Of a stretch of DNA of 64,000 nt, positions 19,448-29,260 are shown piece after piece (position 1 is the first letter of the stretch; each line of letters opens with the position of its first letter). This DNA is from Jezberella montanilacus (lineage in GTDB: Bacteria; Pseudomonadota; Gammaproteobacteria; Burkholderiales; Burkholderiaceae_B): contig NZ_PVTV01000011.1 of the NCBI RefSeq assembly GCF_003003055.1, positions 1 to 64,000 of the forward strand, given 5' to 3'. The notes under the pieces are model-generated. The model searched no databases. It worked only from the letters and a program-made list of their open reading frames with translations, and was not told where the DNA came from. The position numbers and the translations under genes are program-made.

Positions 19448-19581
19448 CAAAGGCTTTCCTTCATATTTGTTCTTAAACAAAACTGTTGTGGGATAGAAAT
19501 CCAAGTGCGCTTCAGGTTACCAAGATTTGCATCAGGCAAAGCACCTGCAAGACACAAGTGTAAAAGTAAGGATTGTTCATC

Positions 19582-19779
19582 ATGCCTAAGATGAAAACCA
19601 AGAAAAGCGCTGCAAAGCGCTTTCAGGTCCGCGGTAGCGGATCTATCAAGCGGGGTCACGCGTTCAAACGCCATATCCTGACCAAAAAGACCACTAAGAC
19701 TAAGCGCCAGTTGCGCGGTTCTGCAGCGGTTCATGAAACTAACATGGCTTCAGTCAAAGCCATGATGCCTTTCGCTTGA
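19582..19779 (+). CDS. rpmI: Ribosomal protein L35
   Basis: A 65-residue L35 of the 50S subunit, beginning [14 protein letters not shown] and rich in Lys and Arg. The start at 19582 matches the family N-terminus; an upstream in-frame methionine at 19573 adds three residues and is not conserved. AAGGA upstream. rplT follows after 14 bases. In most bacteria this gene follows infC; here comM precedes it. Confidence 0.97.
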   Translation: MPKMKTKKSAAKRFQVRGSGSIKRGHAFKRHILTKKTTKTKRQLRGSAAVHETNMASVKAMMPFA

Positions 19780-19793
19780 CAGGAGACTAGAAC

Positions 19794-20153
19794 ATGCCTC
19801 GCGTAAAACGTGGTGTAACGGCACGGGCCCGTCACAAAAAAATCATTTCGAAAGCTAAAGGTTACCGCGGTCGCCGTGGCAATGTCTTTCGTATCGCCAA
19901 ACAAGCGGTTATGCGTGCTGGTCAGTATGCTTACCGCGATCGTCGCAACAAAAAGCGCACGTTCCGCGCGTTGTGGATTGCCCGTATTAACGCAGCAGTG
20001 CGTGAACATGGCGTGACTTACAGTGTATTCGTCGCTGGCCTCAAAAAGGCAGCGATTGAGCTTGATCGAAAAGTACTGGCCGATATGGCTGTGCGTGACA
20101 AAGCTGGTTTTGCAGCTGTTGTCAATCAAGTCAAATCGGTACTGGCTGCTTAA
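19794..20153 (+). CDS. rplT: Ribosomal protein L20
   Basis: A 119-residue L20, an early 50S assembly protein that also represses its own operon in other bacteria by binding mRNA. The basic N-terminus ([15 protein letters not shown]) and the globular C-terminal half are typical. Length matches E. coli (118). It follows rpmI by 14 bases with AGGAG before the start. Confidence 0.97.
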   Translation: MPRVKRGVTARARHKKIISKAKGYRGRRGNVFRIAKQAVMRAGQYAYRDRRNKKRTFRALWIARINAAVREHGVTYSVFVAGLKKAAIELDRKVLADMAVRDKAGFAAVVNQVKSVLAA

Positions 20154-20174
20154 GCAGTCGAAGCTGTGATTGCA

Positions 20175-20198
20175 AAACGGGGCCCGTGGGCTCCGTTT
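20175..20198 (+). terminator. GC-rich hairpin between rplT and pheS
   Basis: Arms AAACGGGGCCC and GGGCTCCGTTT (one G-U pair in RNA) with a two-base GT spacer. The tail GCATTTC is only weakly T-rich, so it may be a partial terminator or attenuator before pheS, not a full stop. It lies 22 bases before the pheS start at 20220. Confidence 0.5.
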
Positions 20199-20219
20199 GC
20201 ATTTCAGGCAGTGCACTAC

Positions 20220-21269
20220 ATGTCGTTTAAGGATGCTTTGGATACGATGACTGATACCGCCAACGATTTAATCGAGCGCGCTCGCTCCGAGTTCGCCAAA
20301 GCTGGGGATGCTGCGTCACTGGAGAACGCTAAGGCGATTTTCTTGGGCAAACAGGGTTTGCTCACAGAGATGTTAAAGAGCTTGGCTAAGCTTGACGCCG
20401 AGCACAAGCGCAGCGAGGGCGCACGCATTAATGTCCTTAAACAAGAAGTAGAAGCGCTGCTGAATGGACGCCGTCACGAGCTGGCTCAAGCTCAGCTGGC
20501 TGCTCGTTTGGCACTTGAAACGATCGATGTGACATTGCCCGGAAGAGGGCGTGGCATTGGTGGTATTCATCCCGTTGCGCGTACCTGGGAACGCGTCGAA
20601 AGCATTTTCAAATCCATCGGATTCGATGTGGCCGATGGTCCTGAAATCGAAAATGACTGGACCAATTTCACGGCATTGAATAATCCCGAAAACCATCCCG
20701 CCCGATCGATGCAAGATACGTTTTACGTTGATATGAATGGCACGGATGGCCTGCCTTTGCTATTGCGTACGCATACTAGCCCGATGCAAGTGCGTTACGC
20801 CAAGATGCACCAACCACCCATCAAAGTGATTGCGCCCGGGCGAACTTATCGCGTGGACAGTGATGCCACGCACTCACCGATGTTTCATCAGGTTGAAGGG
20901 TTATGGATCGACGAGAATATCTCTTTCGCAGACCTCAAAGGTGTTTACACAGATTTTCTGCGCTGTTTCTTTGAGACTGAAGATCTGGAGCTGCGCTTCA
21001 GACCATCTTTCTTTCCCTTTACCGAACCTTCGGCAGAAATAGATATGATGTTTACGTCGGGGCCAAATAAAGGACGCTGGCTTGAGATATCTGGATCGGG
21101 GCAAGTTCATCCCGATGTGATCCGCAACTTTGGACTGGACCCCGAGCGTTATATCGGTTTTGCTTTTGGCTCAGGCCTTGAGCGTCTGACGATGCTGCGG
21201 TATGGCGTCAACGACTTGCGGCAGTTTTTCGAAGGCGACCTGCGTTTCTTGCGTCAGTTCAACAATTAA
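20220..21269 (+). CDS. pheS: Phenylalanyl-tRNA synthetase alpha subunit
   Basis: A class II synthetase subunit of about 349 residues that holds the active site of the alpha2beta2 enzyme. The N-terminal coiled coil (about 15-90) binds tRNA-Phe. Motif 2 ([13 protein letters not shown]-type GRTYRVDSD) and motif 3 ([14 protein letters not shown]) are present. The start at 20220 is preferred over 20166, since the hairpin at 20175-20198 would otherwise lie inside the coding region. ATG at 20247 is a shorter alternative. pheT begins 27 bases downstream. Confidence 0.96.
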   Translation: MSFKDALDTMTDTANDLIERARSEFAKAGDAASLENAKAIFLGKQGLLTEMLKSLAKLDAEHKRSEGARINVLKQEVEALLNGRRHELAQAQLAARLALETIDVTLPGRGRGIGGIHPVARTWERVESIFKSIGFDVADGPEIENDWTNFTALNNPENHPARSMQDTFYVDMNGTDGLPLLLRTHTSPMQVRYAKMHQPPIKVIAPGRTYRVDSDATHSPMFHQVEGLWIDENISFADLKGVYTDFLRCFFETEDLELRFRPSFFPFTEPSAEIDMMFTSGPNKGRWLEISGSGQVHPDVIRNFGLDPERYIGFAFGSGLERLTMLRYGVNDLRQFFEGDLRFLRQFNN

Positions 21270-21296
21270 TCAGACTTAGAGCTCAAACGGTTAACT

Positions 21297-23708
21297 ATGC
21301 AATTTCCTGAATCGTGGTTACGCACCCTGGTTGACCCTGAAATTTCAACTCAGGCACTATCGCATAAATTGACGATGGCAGGCCTTGAGGTTGAAGAAGA
21401 AAATCCCGTGGCTCCGATGTTTTCTGGCATTATCGTTGGCCGTATTGAAAGTACTGAACAACATCCCAATGCAGACAAATTAAAAGTCTGCGCGGTGGAT
21501 GATGGTAGCGGCCAGTTACTGCAAATCGTTTGTGGTGCACCAAACGCTGCCGCAGGACTCAAGGTACCGCTAGCAACGGTCGGTGCGCACATGCCCGACG
21601 GTATGAAAATCGGTGTCGCAAAAATGCGAGGGGTCGAATCATCTGGCATGTTGTGTTCGGCGCGCGAGCTCGGTTTGTCTCAGGATCACGCTGGTTTGTT
21701 AGTGTTGCCAGACGACGCACCCGTCGGGCAAGATATCCGCCAAGCCTTAAGGCTTAACGACGTGCTATTCACGCTCAAACTGACCCCTAATCGCGCTGAT
21801 TGCTTATCGATCCTCGGTGTGGCGCGCGAAGTTGCTGCGCTGACTGGCGCGAAGCTTACGCCCCCAAGTGCCGAGCCTGTTGCGGTAACGCTGAGCGATA
21901 TTGTGCCCACTAGAATTGAGGCCACAGATTTGTGCGGTCGCTTTGTTGGCCGCGTTATACGAGGTGTCAACGCTTACTCCAAGACACCAGCTTGGATGGT
22001 TGAACGCCTGGAGCGAGCAGGACAAAGGTCTGTCAGCGCCTTGGTCGATATTTCAAACTACGTGATGCTCGAGTGTGGACGACCTACCCATGTATTTGAT
22101 CTCGATAAGATGCATGGTGATTCTCTGACAGTGCGCTGGGCACGCAGCGGCGAGTCCTTGAAACTACTTAATGGCAAAACCATTGATCTCGACCCAAGCA
22201 TGGGTGTGATCGTATCGGGTGGTCACGTTGAGAGTTTGGCAGGCATTATGGGTGGTGATTCGACAGCTGTGAGTTTGGATACGAAAAATATCTATCTAGA
22301 AGCAGCTTTCTGGTGGCCAGATGCAATCGCCGGGCGAGCACGTAAGCTGAAACTGACCTCCGAAGCCAGCCATCGATTCGAGCGAGGAGTTGACTTCTCA
22401 ACCAATCGCGAGGATCTAGAGTTAATTTCACGTTTGATCATGGATGTCTGCGGTGGCGAGGCGGGTCCTCTTGATGATCAAATCGTCAACGTACCCAAGC
22501 GCCAGCCCGTAACGATGCGGTTAACTCGCTGCCGTCGCGTGCTGGGGGTTGACGTTAGTGCTGAGACTGCAGACGCTGTGTTTAAAAGCCTTGGGTTTGC
22601 ATTTACTCAGCATGACGATAGTTTTGTGGTTACGCCTCCTTCCTACCGCTTTGATATCCGAATTGAAGAAGATTTGATCGAAGAAATTGCTCGCATTATT
22701 GGCTTCGAGAATATCCCTGCAGTACCGCCGCTCGCTAGGGCAAAAATGCGCATTGCTCCCGAAATTTCAAGAGGTACACATCAGCTCAGACACGAAGTCG
22801 CCGCGCTCGACTATCAGGAAGTCATTAATTTTTCATTTGTCGATGAGACCTGGGAAACTGACATGATCGGCCAGTCCGATCCAATCAAGTTACTCAACCC
22901 CATCGCCAGTCAACTTGCAGTCATGCGCTCGAGCTTGATCCCCGGTTTGATTGCAAATATTAAGTACAACGTTAACCGTAAGCAAAGTCGCGTGCGCGTG
23001 TTTGAACTCGGTCGAGTGTTCATGCGTGACGCTGCCGCCACGGATGGTCCCTTGTCGGTTGCGTTAGTAAGTCAACCTCAGAGGCTGGCAGGTGCTGCCT
23101 GGGGTGGGGTGCTTGATACCCAATGGGGTGTATCCGATCGGCAGGTGGATTTTTTCGATGTAAAAAGTGATATCGAATCGTTATTCGGCCAATTAGCAAA
23201 CCGGTTGAAGTTCGTTCCGGACTCGCATGCTGCCCTGCATCCTGGCCGAAGCGCCAGGATTGAGTTCGATGGTCAATTCGCAGGCTGGCTAGGCGAGTTG
23301 CATCCACAATGGGTGCAAGAACAAGAGCTATCGACCGCCCCCGTGGTCTTCGAACTCACACTTGACAGTCTTTCTATCCTTGCTATGCCTCACCCTCAGG
23401 AGCTTTCTCGTCAGCCCGTGGTTCAACGTGATCTGGCTGTCTGGGTTGACAACAATACGGCTGTTGGCAGTTTGCTTGATATGATCAAGTCTATGACTCT
23501 TGAGTACAGTGAACTCTCTATTGTCAAACAGGTTAATCTATTCGATGTCTGGAAAGACAAGGCAGTTGAGAACTCGACAGAGAAAAGCCTGGCGTTCAGG
23601 TTCTTCCTTCAAGATGCTGAGGCGACCTTAGATGATGGGCGGGTTGATGCCTGCATGCTGAAAATACGCGATGCACTCGCTTCGCATTATGGCGCACGTC
23701 AACGTTAA
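21297..23708 (+). CDS. pheT: Phenylalanyl-tRNA synthetase beta subunit
   Basis: An 803-residue beta subunit. The N-terminal tRNA-binding OB domain is at about 40-150, the B3/B4 editing domain follows at about 210-400, then the B5 domain, the inactive synthetase-like core, and the C-terminal ferredoxin-fold anticodon-binding domain. Length fits the family (about 800). It edits mischarged Tyr-tRNA-Phe. ihfA follows after 13 bases. Confidence 0.97.
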   Translation: MQFPESWLRTLVDPEISTQALSHKLTMAGLEVEEENPVAPMFSGIIVGRIESTEQHPNADKLKVCAVDDGSGQLLQIVCGAPNAAAGLKVPLATVGAHMPDGMKIGVAKMRGVESSGMLCSARELGLSQDHAGLLVLPDDAPVGQDIRQALRLNDVLFTLKLTPNRADCLSILGVAREVAALTGAKLTPPSAEPVAVTLSDIVPTRIEATDLCGRFVGRVIRGVNAYSKTPAWMVERLERAGQRSVSALVDISNYVMLECGRPTHVFDLDKMHGDSLTVRWARSGESLKLLNGKTIDLDPSMGVIVSGGHVESLAGIMGGDSTAVSLDTKNIYLEAAFWWPDAIAGRARKLKLTSEASHRFERGVDFSTNREDLELISRLIMDVCGGEAGPLDDQIVNVPKRQPVTMRLTRCRRVLGVDVSAETADAVFKSLGFAFTQHDDSFVVTPPSYRFDIRIEEDLIEEIARIIGFENIPAVPPLARAKMRIAPEISRGTHQLRHEVAALDYQEVINFSFVDETWETDMIGQSDPIKLLNPIASQLAVMRSSLIPGLIANIKYNVNRKQSRVRVFELGRVFMRDAAATDGPLSVALVSQPQRLAGAAWGGVLDTQWGVSDRQVDFFDVKSDIESLFGQLANRLKFVPDSHAALHPGRSARIEFDGQFAGWLGELHPQWVQEQELSTAPVVFELTLDSLSILAMPHPQELSRQPVVQRDLAVWVDNNTAVGSLLDMIKSMTLEYSELSIVKQVNLFDVWKDKAVENSTEKSLAFRFFLQDAEATLDDGRVDACMLKIRDALASHYGARQR

Positions 23709-23721
23709 AGGGACCGAGACC

Positions 23722-24030
23722 ATGACTGATAGCCGTACCCTAACCAAAGCCGAGATGGCTGATCTGCTTTTTGAACGTGTTGGTCTGAACAAAAGAGAAG
23801 CTAAAGACATCGTTGACACGTTCTTTGAAGAGATTCGGGATGCATTGGCTAACGGTGATGCTGTCAAGCTATCAGGCTTTGGCAACTTCCAAGTTAGAAA
23901 AAAGCCAGCTCGCCCCGGTAGAAATCCTAAGACAGGTGAGACGATTCCGATTGCAGCGCGCCGCGTCGTGACGTTTCATGCCAGCCAGAAGCTTAAAGCA
24001 GAAGTTGAAGCTGTGATTATTAAGTCTTGA
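23722..24030 (+). CDS. ihfA: Integration host factor alpha subunit
   Basis: A 102-residue DNA-bending protein of the HU/IHF family that pairs with IHF-beta. The DNA-contacting arm is in the [19 protein letters not shown] segment. ATG at 23722 gives the family N-terminus ([13 protein letters not shown]); a longer start at 23671 overlaps pheT and adds an unconserved stretch. Placement after pheT is the standard order. Confidence 0.96.
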   Translation: MTDSRTLTKAEMADLLFERVGLNKREAKDIVDTFFEEIRDALANGDAVKLSGFGNFQVRKKPARPGRNPKTGETIPIAARRVVTFHASQKLKAEVEAVIIKS

Positions 24031-24134
24031 TAACGTTGAGTTTCGATCTAGATAATCTACCATTGCCTATATCGTTGACTATGTGTAACCTATACGCAGT
24101 TTGATAAAAATATGACAGTTCGACATTCCAGCAC

Positions 24135-24551
24135 ATGATTACGTCAGACAAGTCTGTTAGTTTGCCAGCAATACCCGCCAAACGATACTTCACCATTGGT
24201 GAAGTAAGCGATTTGTGCGGTGTGAAGCCGCATGTCCTGCGCTACTGGGAGCAAGAGTTTACCCAGCTCAAACCTGTCAAGCGCCGAGGTAACCGGCGTT
24301 ACTATCAACACCACGAAGTGCTCTTGATTCGAAAAATTCGCGAGCTTTTGTATGAGCAGGGTTTCACCATATCAGGTGCTCGTAACAAATTGGGTGAAGG
24401 CAAAGCTGCTGCGACGGTCGACCCTGACGCGGCAGTTCGTTTAAGTGGCCAAGAGCTGCAAGCATTGCGTCAAGAGTTAACCGATATCTCTGATTTGTTG
24501 AGCAGTGCCCTTGGCAATGAATCAAGCAAAGGCCAGCTCGATTTGCATTGA
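24135..24551 (+). CDS. MerR-family transcriptional regulator
   Basis: A 138-residue MerR-type protein with a winged helix-turn-helix at about 17-85 ([20 protein letters not shown]) and a short coiled-coil tail. It has no obvious metal or drug-sensing domain. This small MerR is a conserved neighbour of ihfA in many proteobacteria, of unknown regulon. A 104-base gap follows ihfA. Its stop is 47 bases before tRNA-Pro, and the tRNA -10 box lies just past it. Confidence 0.9.
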   Translation: MITSDKSVSLPAIPAKRYFTIGEVSDLCGVKPHVLRYWEQEFTQLKPVKRRGNRRYYQHHEVLLIRKIRELLYEQGFTISGARNKLGEGKAAATVDPDAAVRLSGQELQALRQELTDISDLLSSALGNESSKGQLDLH

Positions 24552-24559
24552 GCCGTCCA

Positions 24560-24588
24560 GCTGAAGACTGGTCAAGCTCTGCTATACT
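24560..24588 (+). promoter_or_regulatory. Promoter for tRNA-Pro
   Basis: TATACT at 24583-24588 is a good -10 box 10 bases before the tRNA; 17 bases upstream the -35 region (GCTGAA, 24560-24565) is poor. Confidence 0.45.
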
Positions 24589-24596
24589 CCTTGTCT

Positions 24597-24675
<79 letters not shown>

Positions 24676-24683
24676 TATATATC

Positions 24684-24718
24684 AAAGGGTTAGTGTTCAC
24701 AAGACACTAACCCTTTTT
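24684..24718 (+). terminator. Rho-independent terminator of tRNA-Pro
   Basis: Arms AAAGGGTTAGTGT (24684-24696) and ACACTAACCCTTT (24704-24716) are exact complements with a 7-base loop, and T residues follow. The hairpin also faces the convergent gene that ends at 24743. Confidence 0.92.
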
Positions 24719-24742
24719 CGTTGCTCTCTGCCCCGAAATGGA

Positions 24743-25033
24743 TCAACTCGCTGCTTGACTCGCGAGAAACTGCTTAGCGACACCCGCGTCAAGCAAGGGA
24801 TATACCTCAAAGTGCGCCGGGATAATATCCGCCCATTCATTCATCAAACGGTGCAAGGTCTCGTTCGAATCAACATTAAAGGTGACCGCAACGCCGCGAC
24901 CAACACGAGGGTAGGCTGACTTAGCCACCCCTGAAGCAAGCAGCGGGTTCATCCAGTCCCAATATTTCATTCTATCGTTTGTCAACGACGTCGGTTTATC
25001 AGGGCGAGGTGTACTGATGACTAGAAATAACAT
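24743..25033 (-). CDS. Small conserved hypothetical protein, dimeric alpha-beta barrel-like
   Basis: A 96-residue protein with alternating beta and alpha elements, resembling the muconolactone isomerase/DUF3303 kind of ferredoxin-like dimer by pattern only. The conserved-looking stretch is DSNETLHRLMNEWADIIPAH. The start ATG is preceded by AGGGAT. No catalytic motif is recognised. It runs toward the tRNA-Pro terminator and is just downstream of a histidine kinase gene. Confidence 0.75.
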   Translation of the reverse strand: MLFLVISTPRPDKPTSLTNDRMKYWDWMNPLLASGVAKSAYPRVGRGVAVTFNVDSNETLHRLMNEWADIIPAHFEVYPLLDAGVAKQFLASQAAS

Positions 25034-25052
25034 TGTCTATCCCTTTTTAGAA

Positions 25053-25070
25053 CCTGACAAACGAGTCAGG
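25053..25070 (-). terminator. Weak hairpin after the histidine kinase
   Basis: CCTGAC and GTCAGG arms with a 6-base loop, followed on the minus strand by TTCT. It lies in the 49-base gap before the small hypothetical gene. Confidence 0.35.
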
Positions 25071-25082
25071 GGATCCTTGAGC

Positions 25083-26435
25083 CTAAGACGTGGGCAACAA
25101 GATCGTGACGCAAAGCCCCGGATTGGCGGCAGTTAAGCTTAAAGAGCCTCGGTGTAACTCGGTGATTGCAGCGACGATTGATAGACCAAGACCACTACCT
25201 TTTGTTGCGCGATCAATCCGTTGAAACGGTAATAACACTCTTGCATATTCTGCGACAGGCACGCCTGGCCCATCGTCCTGGACAATCAACGCTATCCCTT
25301 GATCGATGGCTTTTGCAGTCACTCGAATCGTGACGGCGTGCCCACCGTACTTCAAAGCATTATCTAAAAGATTCGCAAGCATCGTTGAAATCAGATCTTT
25401 ATCGCCGTGAGCTTTTAAATCGCCATCTATCGAAAGTATGATTTGCGCCTCTTGAGCTTCAGCGAACGCGTCGTAGAGTTCAGTCAAGTCAGTCAACAGC
25501 TCTTCTATGTCGACTGCCGCAAAAGGCAGACGTTTTGTGCCGGACTCTGTTTCGGCTAGTTGCAAGAGTTTCTCTAAAATAATAATAAGGCTATCAATCT
25601 CTTCAATCGCGAATTGTGCTGAATCGCTCAACGTTTGGTCAGCATTGTGTGCTGCCAGCGCTTGCTCGAGTCTCCCGCGGATTAAACCCAGCGGTGTACG
25701 CAAATTATGAGCAATGGTGTTGGACACATGCTTGACGCCGTTCATCAAGTTTTGAGTCGTATCCAGCATACGATTGATGTCTGCACCGAGTCTTCCAAAT
25801 TCGTCAGGGTTATCCGATACCTCGATTCGTCTGCTCAGGTTACCGGATTCAATGTCAGCCGTCGCCATCCGTATCGCACCGATGCGCCGCTCAATCTCAC
25901 GGCGAAACAGAAGGGTACCCAAGATGGCCAGCAAAATAGACAGCGCGCCCCCGGCGGCAACGGCGCGGCCAATTAGTTCGCGTATCGCAACAAGATCCTT
26001 CATGTCCCGCCCAATGACTAACAACGATCCGTCTTGAAACCGATTGATCAGTACCCGACTATCGGAAGGCTGGCCATTTCGGACGATTTGCAAGTCTAAG
26101 ATACGGTCTAAGGGTAACGTTGGATTTGACCAACCATTCAAATTCCCAGCGATTTTTTTTCGATCTGGTCCAAGCAATAAAAAAATCTCAGTGTCTGAGT
26201 CGACACCATCAGTTAGAGACTGTTGTATACGATTTGCTAAAAAAAACAGCCCCCGCTCGTTAACGTCTTTTTCAAAGCGCCCTTGGATTTCGAATAAACG
26301 GGAGTCGACGTTTTGTGCCATCACGAGCACTGTCCCGACATAAAAAGTGGCGCAGAGCAGCAAAACTGATGCAACGACTAAACCACCACAAATAAGCGCC
26401 AGACGAAAAGCGATCGAGTACCTGATACTACTCAT
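25083..26435 (-). CDS. Sensor histidine kinase
   Basis: A 450-residue membrane kinase of the OmpR-partner class. There are two membrane segments (about 9-38 and 155-178) around a short periplasmic sensor, a HAMP domain, the dimerisation helix with phospho-acceptor H243 in IAHNLRTP, and the ATP-binding domain (LANLLDNALKYGG, DDGPG, GSGLGLSIV). The ATG at 26435 overlaps the regulator stop by 8 bases, so the two are translationally coupled. A T8 run at 26153-26160 lies in the gene. The signal is unknown. Confidence 0.93.
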   Translation of the reverse strand: MSSIRYSIAFRLALICGGLVVASVLLLCATFYVGTVLVMAQNVDSRLFEIQGRFEKDVNERGLFFLANRIQQSLTDGVDSDTEIFLLLGPDRKKIAGNLNGWSNPTLPLDRILDLQIVRNGQPSDSRVLINRFQDGSLLVIGRDMKDLVAIRELIGRAVAAGGALSILLAILGTLLFRREIERRIGAIRMATADIESGNLSRRIEVSDNPDEFGRLGADINRMLDTTQNLMNGVKHVSNTIAHNLRTPLGLIRGRLEQALAAHNADQTLSDSAQFAIEEIDSLIIILEKLLQLAETESGTKRLPFAAVDIEELLTDLTELYDAFAEAQEAQIILSIDGDLKAHGDKDLISTMLANLLDNALKYGGHAVTIRVTAKAIDQGIALIVQDDGPGVPVAEYARVLLPFQRIDRATKGSGLGLSIVAAITELHRGSLSLTAANPGLCVTILLPTS

Positions 26436-27111
26436 TGATGCCGAACCGATAACCCGCACCGCGCACTGTGTGTAAAAGTGGGGGACTAAATCCCCGGTCA
26501 AGCTTGTTACGTAAGCGACTTATTTGCACGTCAATGACATTCGTTCCTGGATCAAAGTTGATATCCCAGACCGCTCGCAACAACATCGTGCGGGTCACAA
26601 TCTTGTCCTGATTCTTAAAAAAATAAGACAGTAGTCGAAACTCTCTCGGCTGCAAAACAATGCTTTGACCACTTCGCTTCGCTTCGCGGGTTCTTAAGTC
26701 AAGGGTGAGATCTGCCAGTTTCATCAGCTGGGACTCTTCGGAGGCAGTTGCCCGGCGAATCAATGCGTCGACCCTGGCCAGTAACTCAGGCATGGCGAAA
26801 GGTTTAGTCAGATAATCATCGCAGCCATCTCGCAAACCACGGACCTTTTCACCAAGACTCGCCAGCGCGCTCAGGGCGAGTACGGGGGTGGTCAGCCCGG
26901 CTTTTCTCATTGCCGTGACAATCGACAAGCCTTCGAACTCATTGGGGAGCATCCGATCAATAATGATCAAATCCCACTGTCCGGTCAAAGCTGCGTTCAA
27001 GCCAGCGCTGCCGTCTGACAAATGAGTCGGCGCGTAGCCAGCAGCCGAAAGACCTGCTTTAAGGTAATCAGCCAACTCGATTTCGTCTTCAACGATGAGA
27101 ACGTTATGCAT
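26428..27111 (-). CDS. Response regulator, OmpR family
   Basis: A 227-residue regulator. The receiver has the acidic pocket (E8-D9) and phosphorylation site D52 (IIIDRMLP), with K103 conserved. The C-terminal winged-helix DNA-binding domain (about 130-227) is of the OmpR/PhoB type. It is cotranscribed with the overlapping sensor kinase. The terminator at 27143-27177 separates it from the DUF35 gene, so it should have its own promoter. Confidence 0.94.
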   Translation of the reverse strand: MHNVLIVEDEIELADYLKAGLSAAGYAPTHLSDGSAGLNAALTGQWDLIIIDRMLPNEFEGLSIVTAMRKAGLTTPVLALSALASLGEKVRGLRDGCDDYLTKPFAMPELLARVDALIRRATASEESQLMKLADLTLDLRTREAKRSGQSIVLQPREFRLLSYFFKNQDKIVTRTMLLRAVWDINFDPGTNVIDVQISRLRNKLDRGFSPPLLHTVRGAGYRFGINE

Positions 27112-27142
27112 GAGCCAAGTGTAATGCGTTTGCCGTGAGCAA

Positions 27143-27177
27143 TAAAAAAGGATCGGGCCAAAGACCAGATCCTTTTT
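27143..27177 (-). terminator. Terminator, best for the thiolase/DUF35 operon
   Basis: Arms AAAAAGGATC (27145-27154) and GATCCTTTTT (27168-27177). On the minus strand it is followed by a T run, placing it after the DUF35 gene that stops at 27201. Confidence 0.8.
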
Positions 27178-27200
27178 ACTACTGGGCAGTTGAAAAGACC

Positions 27201-27602
27201 TTAAATTGGCTTAAACATCGGTACAGGTGCACCCTCGGCCGTCGTTGGCTTGAAAACAACCGACACCTTCTGACCAATTTTTACCGTCGCCAGATCACAA
27301 TCTGCGATCTGCGTCATCATTGTCACGCCCTCGTCGAGCGTGACATAGGCAATGCAATAAGGATTAGGCGTTGCCTTGGGCATAAAGCTGAAAGAATAGA
27401 TTGTGCCTGTGCCTTTTGCTTGTTTCCATTCTGTTTCGCCGAAGCAGAAAGGGCAGAGCGTACGAGGATAAAAATGAGGCTTACTGCAGGACTTGCAGTA
27501 TTTGACCATCAGCTTACCTTCTCGGGCAGCATCAAAATATGGCTCGGTGCCTGGCTCAATGACTGGGGCTGGTAAGGGGTTAGCTTGAAACATTGTTGAC
27601 AT
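27201..27602 (-). CDS. Zn-ribbon/OB-fold (DUF35) acyl-CoA binding partner
   Basis: A 133-residue DUF35-type protein. The N-terminal rubredoxin-like zinc ribbon has C36, C39, C50 and C53; the rest is an OB fold. Such proteins are partners of SCP2-like thiolases, as in HMG-CoA synthase-thiolase complexes and steroid degradation systems. It starts two bases after the thiolase stop, so both are one unit. The terminator at 27143-27177 follows. Confidence 0.9.
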   Translation of the reverse strand: MSTMFQANPLPAPVIEPGTEPYFDAAREGKLMVKYCKSCSKPHFYPRTLCPFCFGETEWKQAKGTGTIYSFSFMPKATPNPYCIAYVTLDEGVTMMTQIADCDLATVKIGQKVSVVFKPTTAEGAPVPMFKPI

Positions 27603-27604
27603 GA

Positions 27605-28774
27605 TTATTCTCGCTCAAGAATCAAAGTTGCGCTGCCATGACGCGAGCCGAGGAGGCCGCCGGTACCATGGGCCAGAGCGATGTCACAGTTTTTAACCTG
27701 GACAGCTGGGTGGGCTTCACCACGTAATTGACGCACGGCCTCAATCACCTTAGTGATACCGCCGCGATTAGCTGGATGATTGTTGCAAAGACCGCCGCCG
27801 TCAGTATTGAAGGGCAGTTTGCCAACACCCGAAATCAGGTTGCCATCGGCAACAAACTTGCCGCCTTCACCTTTTTTACAGAAACCGAGGTCTTCGAGCT
27901 GCATCAAAACAGTGATGGTAAAGCTGTCGTAAATCGAGGCGTACTTGATATCTTGGTGTGATACTTTAGCCTCGGCAAAAGCATCTGCGCCTGACTTACG
28001 TGCACCTGAATAGGTCAAATCAATATTGCCACCAAGCTGGCCTTTTACTGACTCGCCAGCACCGCGCAATTTGACGAGAGGGCGCTTCAATTGCTTGGCG
28101 ATCTCAGGACGAGCAACAATTAGTGCACCACCACCGTCGCTCACAACACAGCAATCGAGACGATGAAGTGGGGTAGCGACATAGGGTGAATTCAACACAT
28201 CTTCAACAGTAACGACGTCACGCAACATAGCGTGGGGGTTATGTTGCGCATGATGAGAAGCGGCGACTTTGATCCACGCAAGCTGTTCGGCGGTCGTGCC
28301 GTATTCATACATGTGTCGTGCAGCGACCATTGCATAGCTGTTAACAGTGACAGGGCCAAACGGTGCCTCAAAAGGTACGTCAGGAATATCGGCACCCCAA
28401 TTACGAGGCTGTAAACCTGAAGCGCCAGCAGAGCGAGGGCGACCTGCCAGGGTGATCAAAGCAATGTCGCACTTACCCGCTGCAATGGCCTGCGCGGCAT
28501 GTGAGACGTGGATCAAGTAGGAACAACCACCTGTCTCAGTTGAATCAACATGGCGCAGGTTGGTCAGGCCCATGTAGTCAGCCATTGAAATCATTCCCAG
28601 GCCAGGCGCATCGCCCGCACAGAAATACCCATCGATGTCTGATAATTTCAGACCCGCATCCTCTAGTGCACCTTTGGCTGATTCGGCATGTAATTGCGCG
28701 ACAGACTTATCTGGTGCTTTGCGGGTGGGGTGCTCGTAGGCACCCACGATATATGCTTTGTCTCGTATCGTCAT
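27605..28774 (-). CDS. Thiolase-family protein (SCP2-like acetyl-CoA acetyltransferase)
   Basis: A 389-residue thiolase-fold protein. The nucleophilic cysteine is probably C84 in TGGCSYL. The usual GHP motif reads NNHPANRGG, and the second catalytic cysteine is replaced by HGTGG near the end, which is typical of the SCP2-like branch paired with DUF35. It should act on an acyl-CoA, perhaps in beta-oxidation of a branched or cyclic compound, but the substrate cannot be told. The DUF35 gene follows after two bases. Confidence 0.9.
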   Translation of the reverse strand: MTIRDKAYIVGAYEHPTRKAPDKSVAQLHAESAKGALEDAGLKLSDIDGYFCAGDAPGLGMISMADYMGLTNLRHVDSTETGGCSYLIHVSHAAQAIAAGKCDIALITLAGRPRSAGASGLQPRNWGADIPDVPFEAPFGPVTVNSYAMVAARHMYEYGTTAEQLAWIKVAASHHAQHNPHAMLRDVVTVEDVLNSPYVATPLHRLDCCVVSDGGGALIVARPEIAKQLKRPLVKLRGAGESVKGQLGGNIDLTYSGARKSGADAFAEAKVSHQDIKYASIYDSFTITVLMQLEDLGFCKKGEGGKFVADGNLISGVGKLPFNTDGGGLCNNHPANRGGITKVIEAVRQLRGEAHPAVQVKNCDIALAHGTGGLLGSRHGSATLILERE

Positions 28775-28805
28775 TTGATTAAGCTAGTTAAGGGTGAATA
28801 AAAAA

Positions 28806-29171
28806 CTATCTCGGGTATTTTGCCACGGTGCACAACCCTAGTGTTAACCAAGCAACCATCAACAAAATACCGCCCGTAGGTGCCAATTTGCCTAGATCGT
28901 TGAAGTGCAGCAAATACTTGCACTCAATGCTACCGCAAAACAGGACTATACCGACAGCAAAACAACGACAACTTATCCAGGCGAGCCGGCCCTGAAATAG
29001 ACTTGCCACGATCAACGCGAAGGCGTGGATGAGTTGATAGTTAGCAGCCCGTTCGATAGTCATCTTAATGTTGGGATCATCAATGCCATGAGCCGCATAA
29101 GCATCTAACATAACTGCGGTCACAGCGAACAAAGCGCCAGCGAGTCGCCAATAGTTCAATTCTTTAAACAT
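28806..29171 (-). CDS. DUF423 family membrane protein (YgdD-like)
   Basis: A 121-residue inner-membrane protein with four predicted helices and an AHG motif after the first, typical of the DUF423/YgdD family. The function is unknown. It is divergent from the DUF924 gene and 31 bases downstream of the start region of the thiolase gene. Confidence 0.88.
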   Translation of the reverse strand: MFKELNYWRLAGALFAVTAVMLDAYAAHGIDDPNIKMTIERAANYQLIHAFALIVASLFQGRLAWISCRCFAVGIVLFCGSIECKYLLHFNDLGKLAPTGGILLMVAWLTLGLCTVAKYPR

Positions 29172-29260
29172 GCTCTTAAAACCTGGGGTCGTTTCTTTAA
29201 CAGTGTCAGCGTATCATGCCGACAATCAGAAAAATCAATGCTCTGGGATGAACGAGACTC

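Noticed and set aside
20166-20219. Earlier pheS start
   Set aside because: The frame is open but includes the rplT-pheS hairpin and has no conserved residues.
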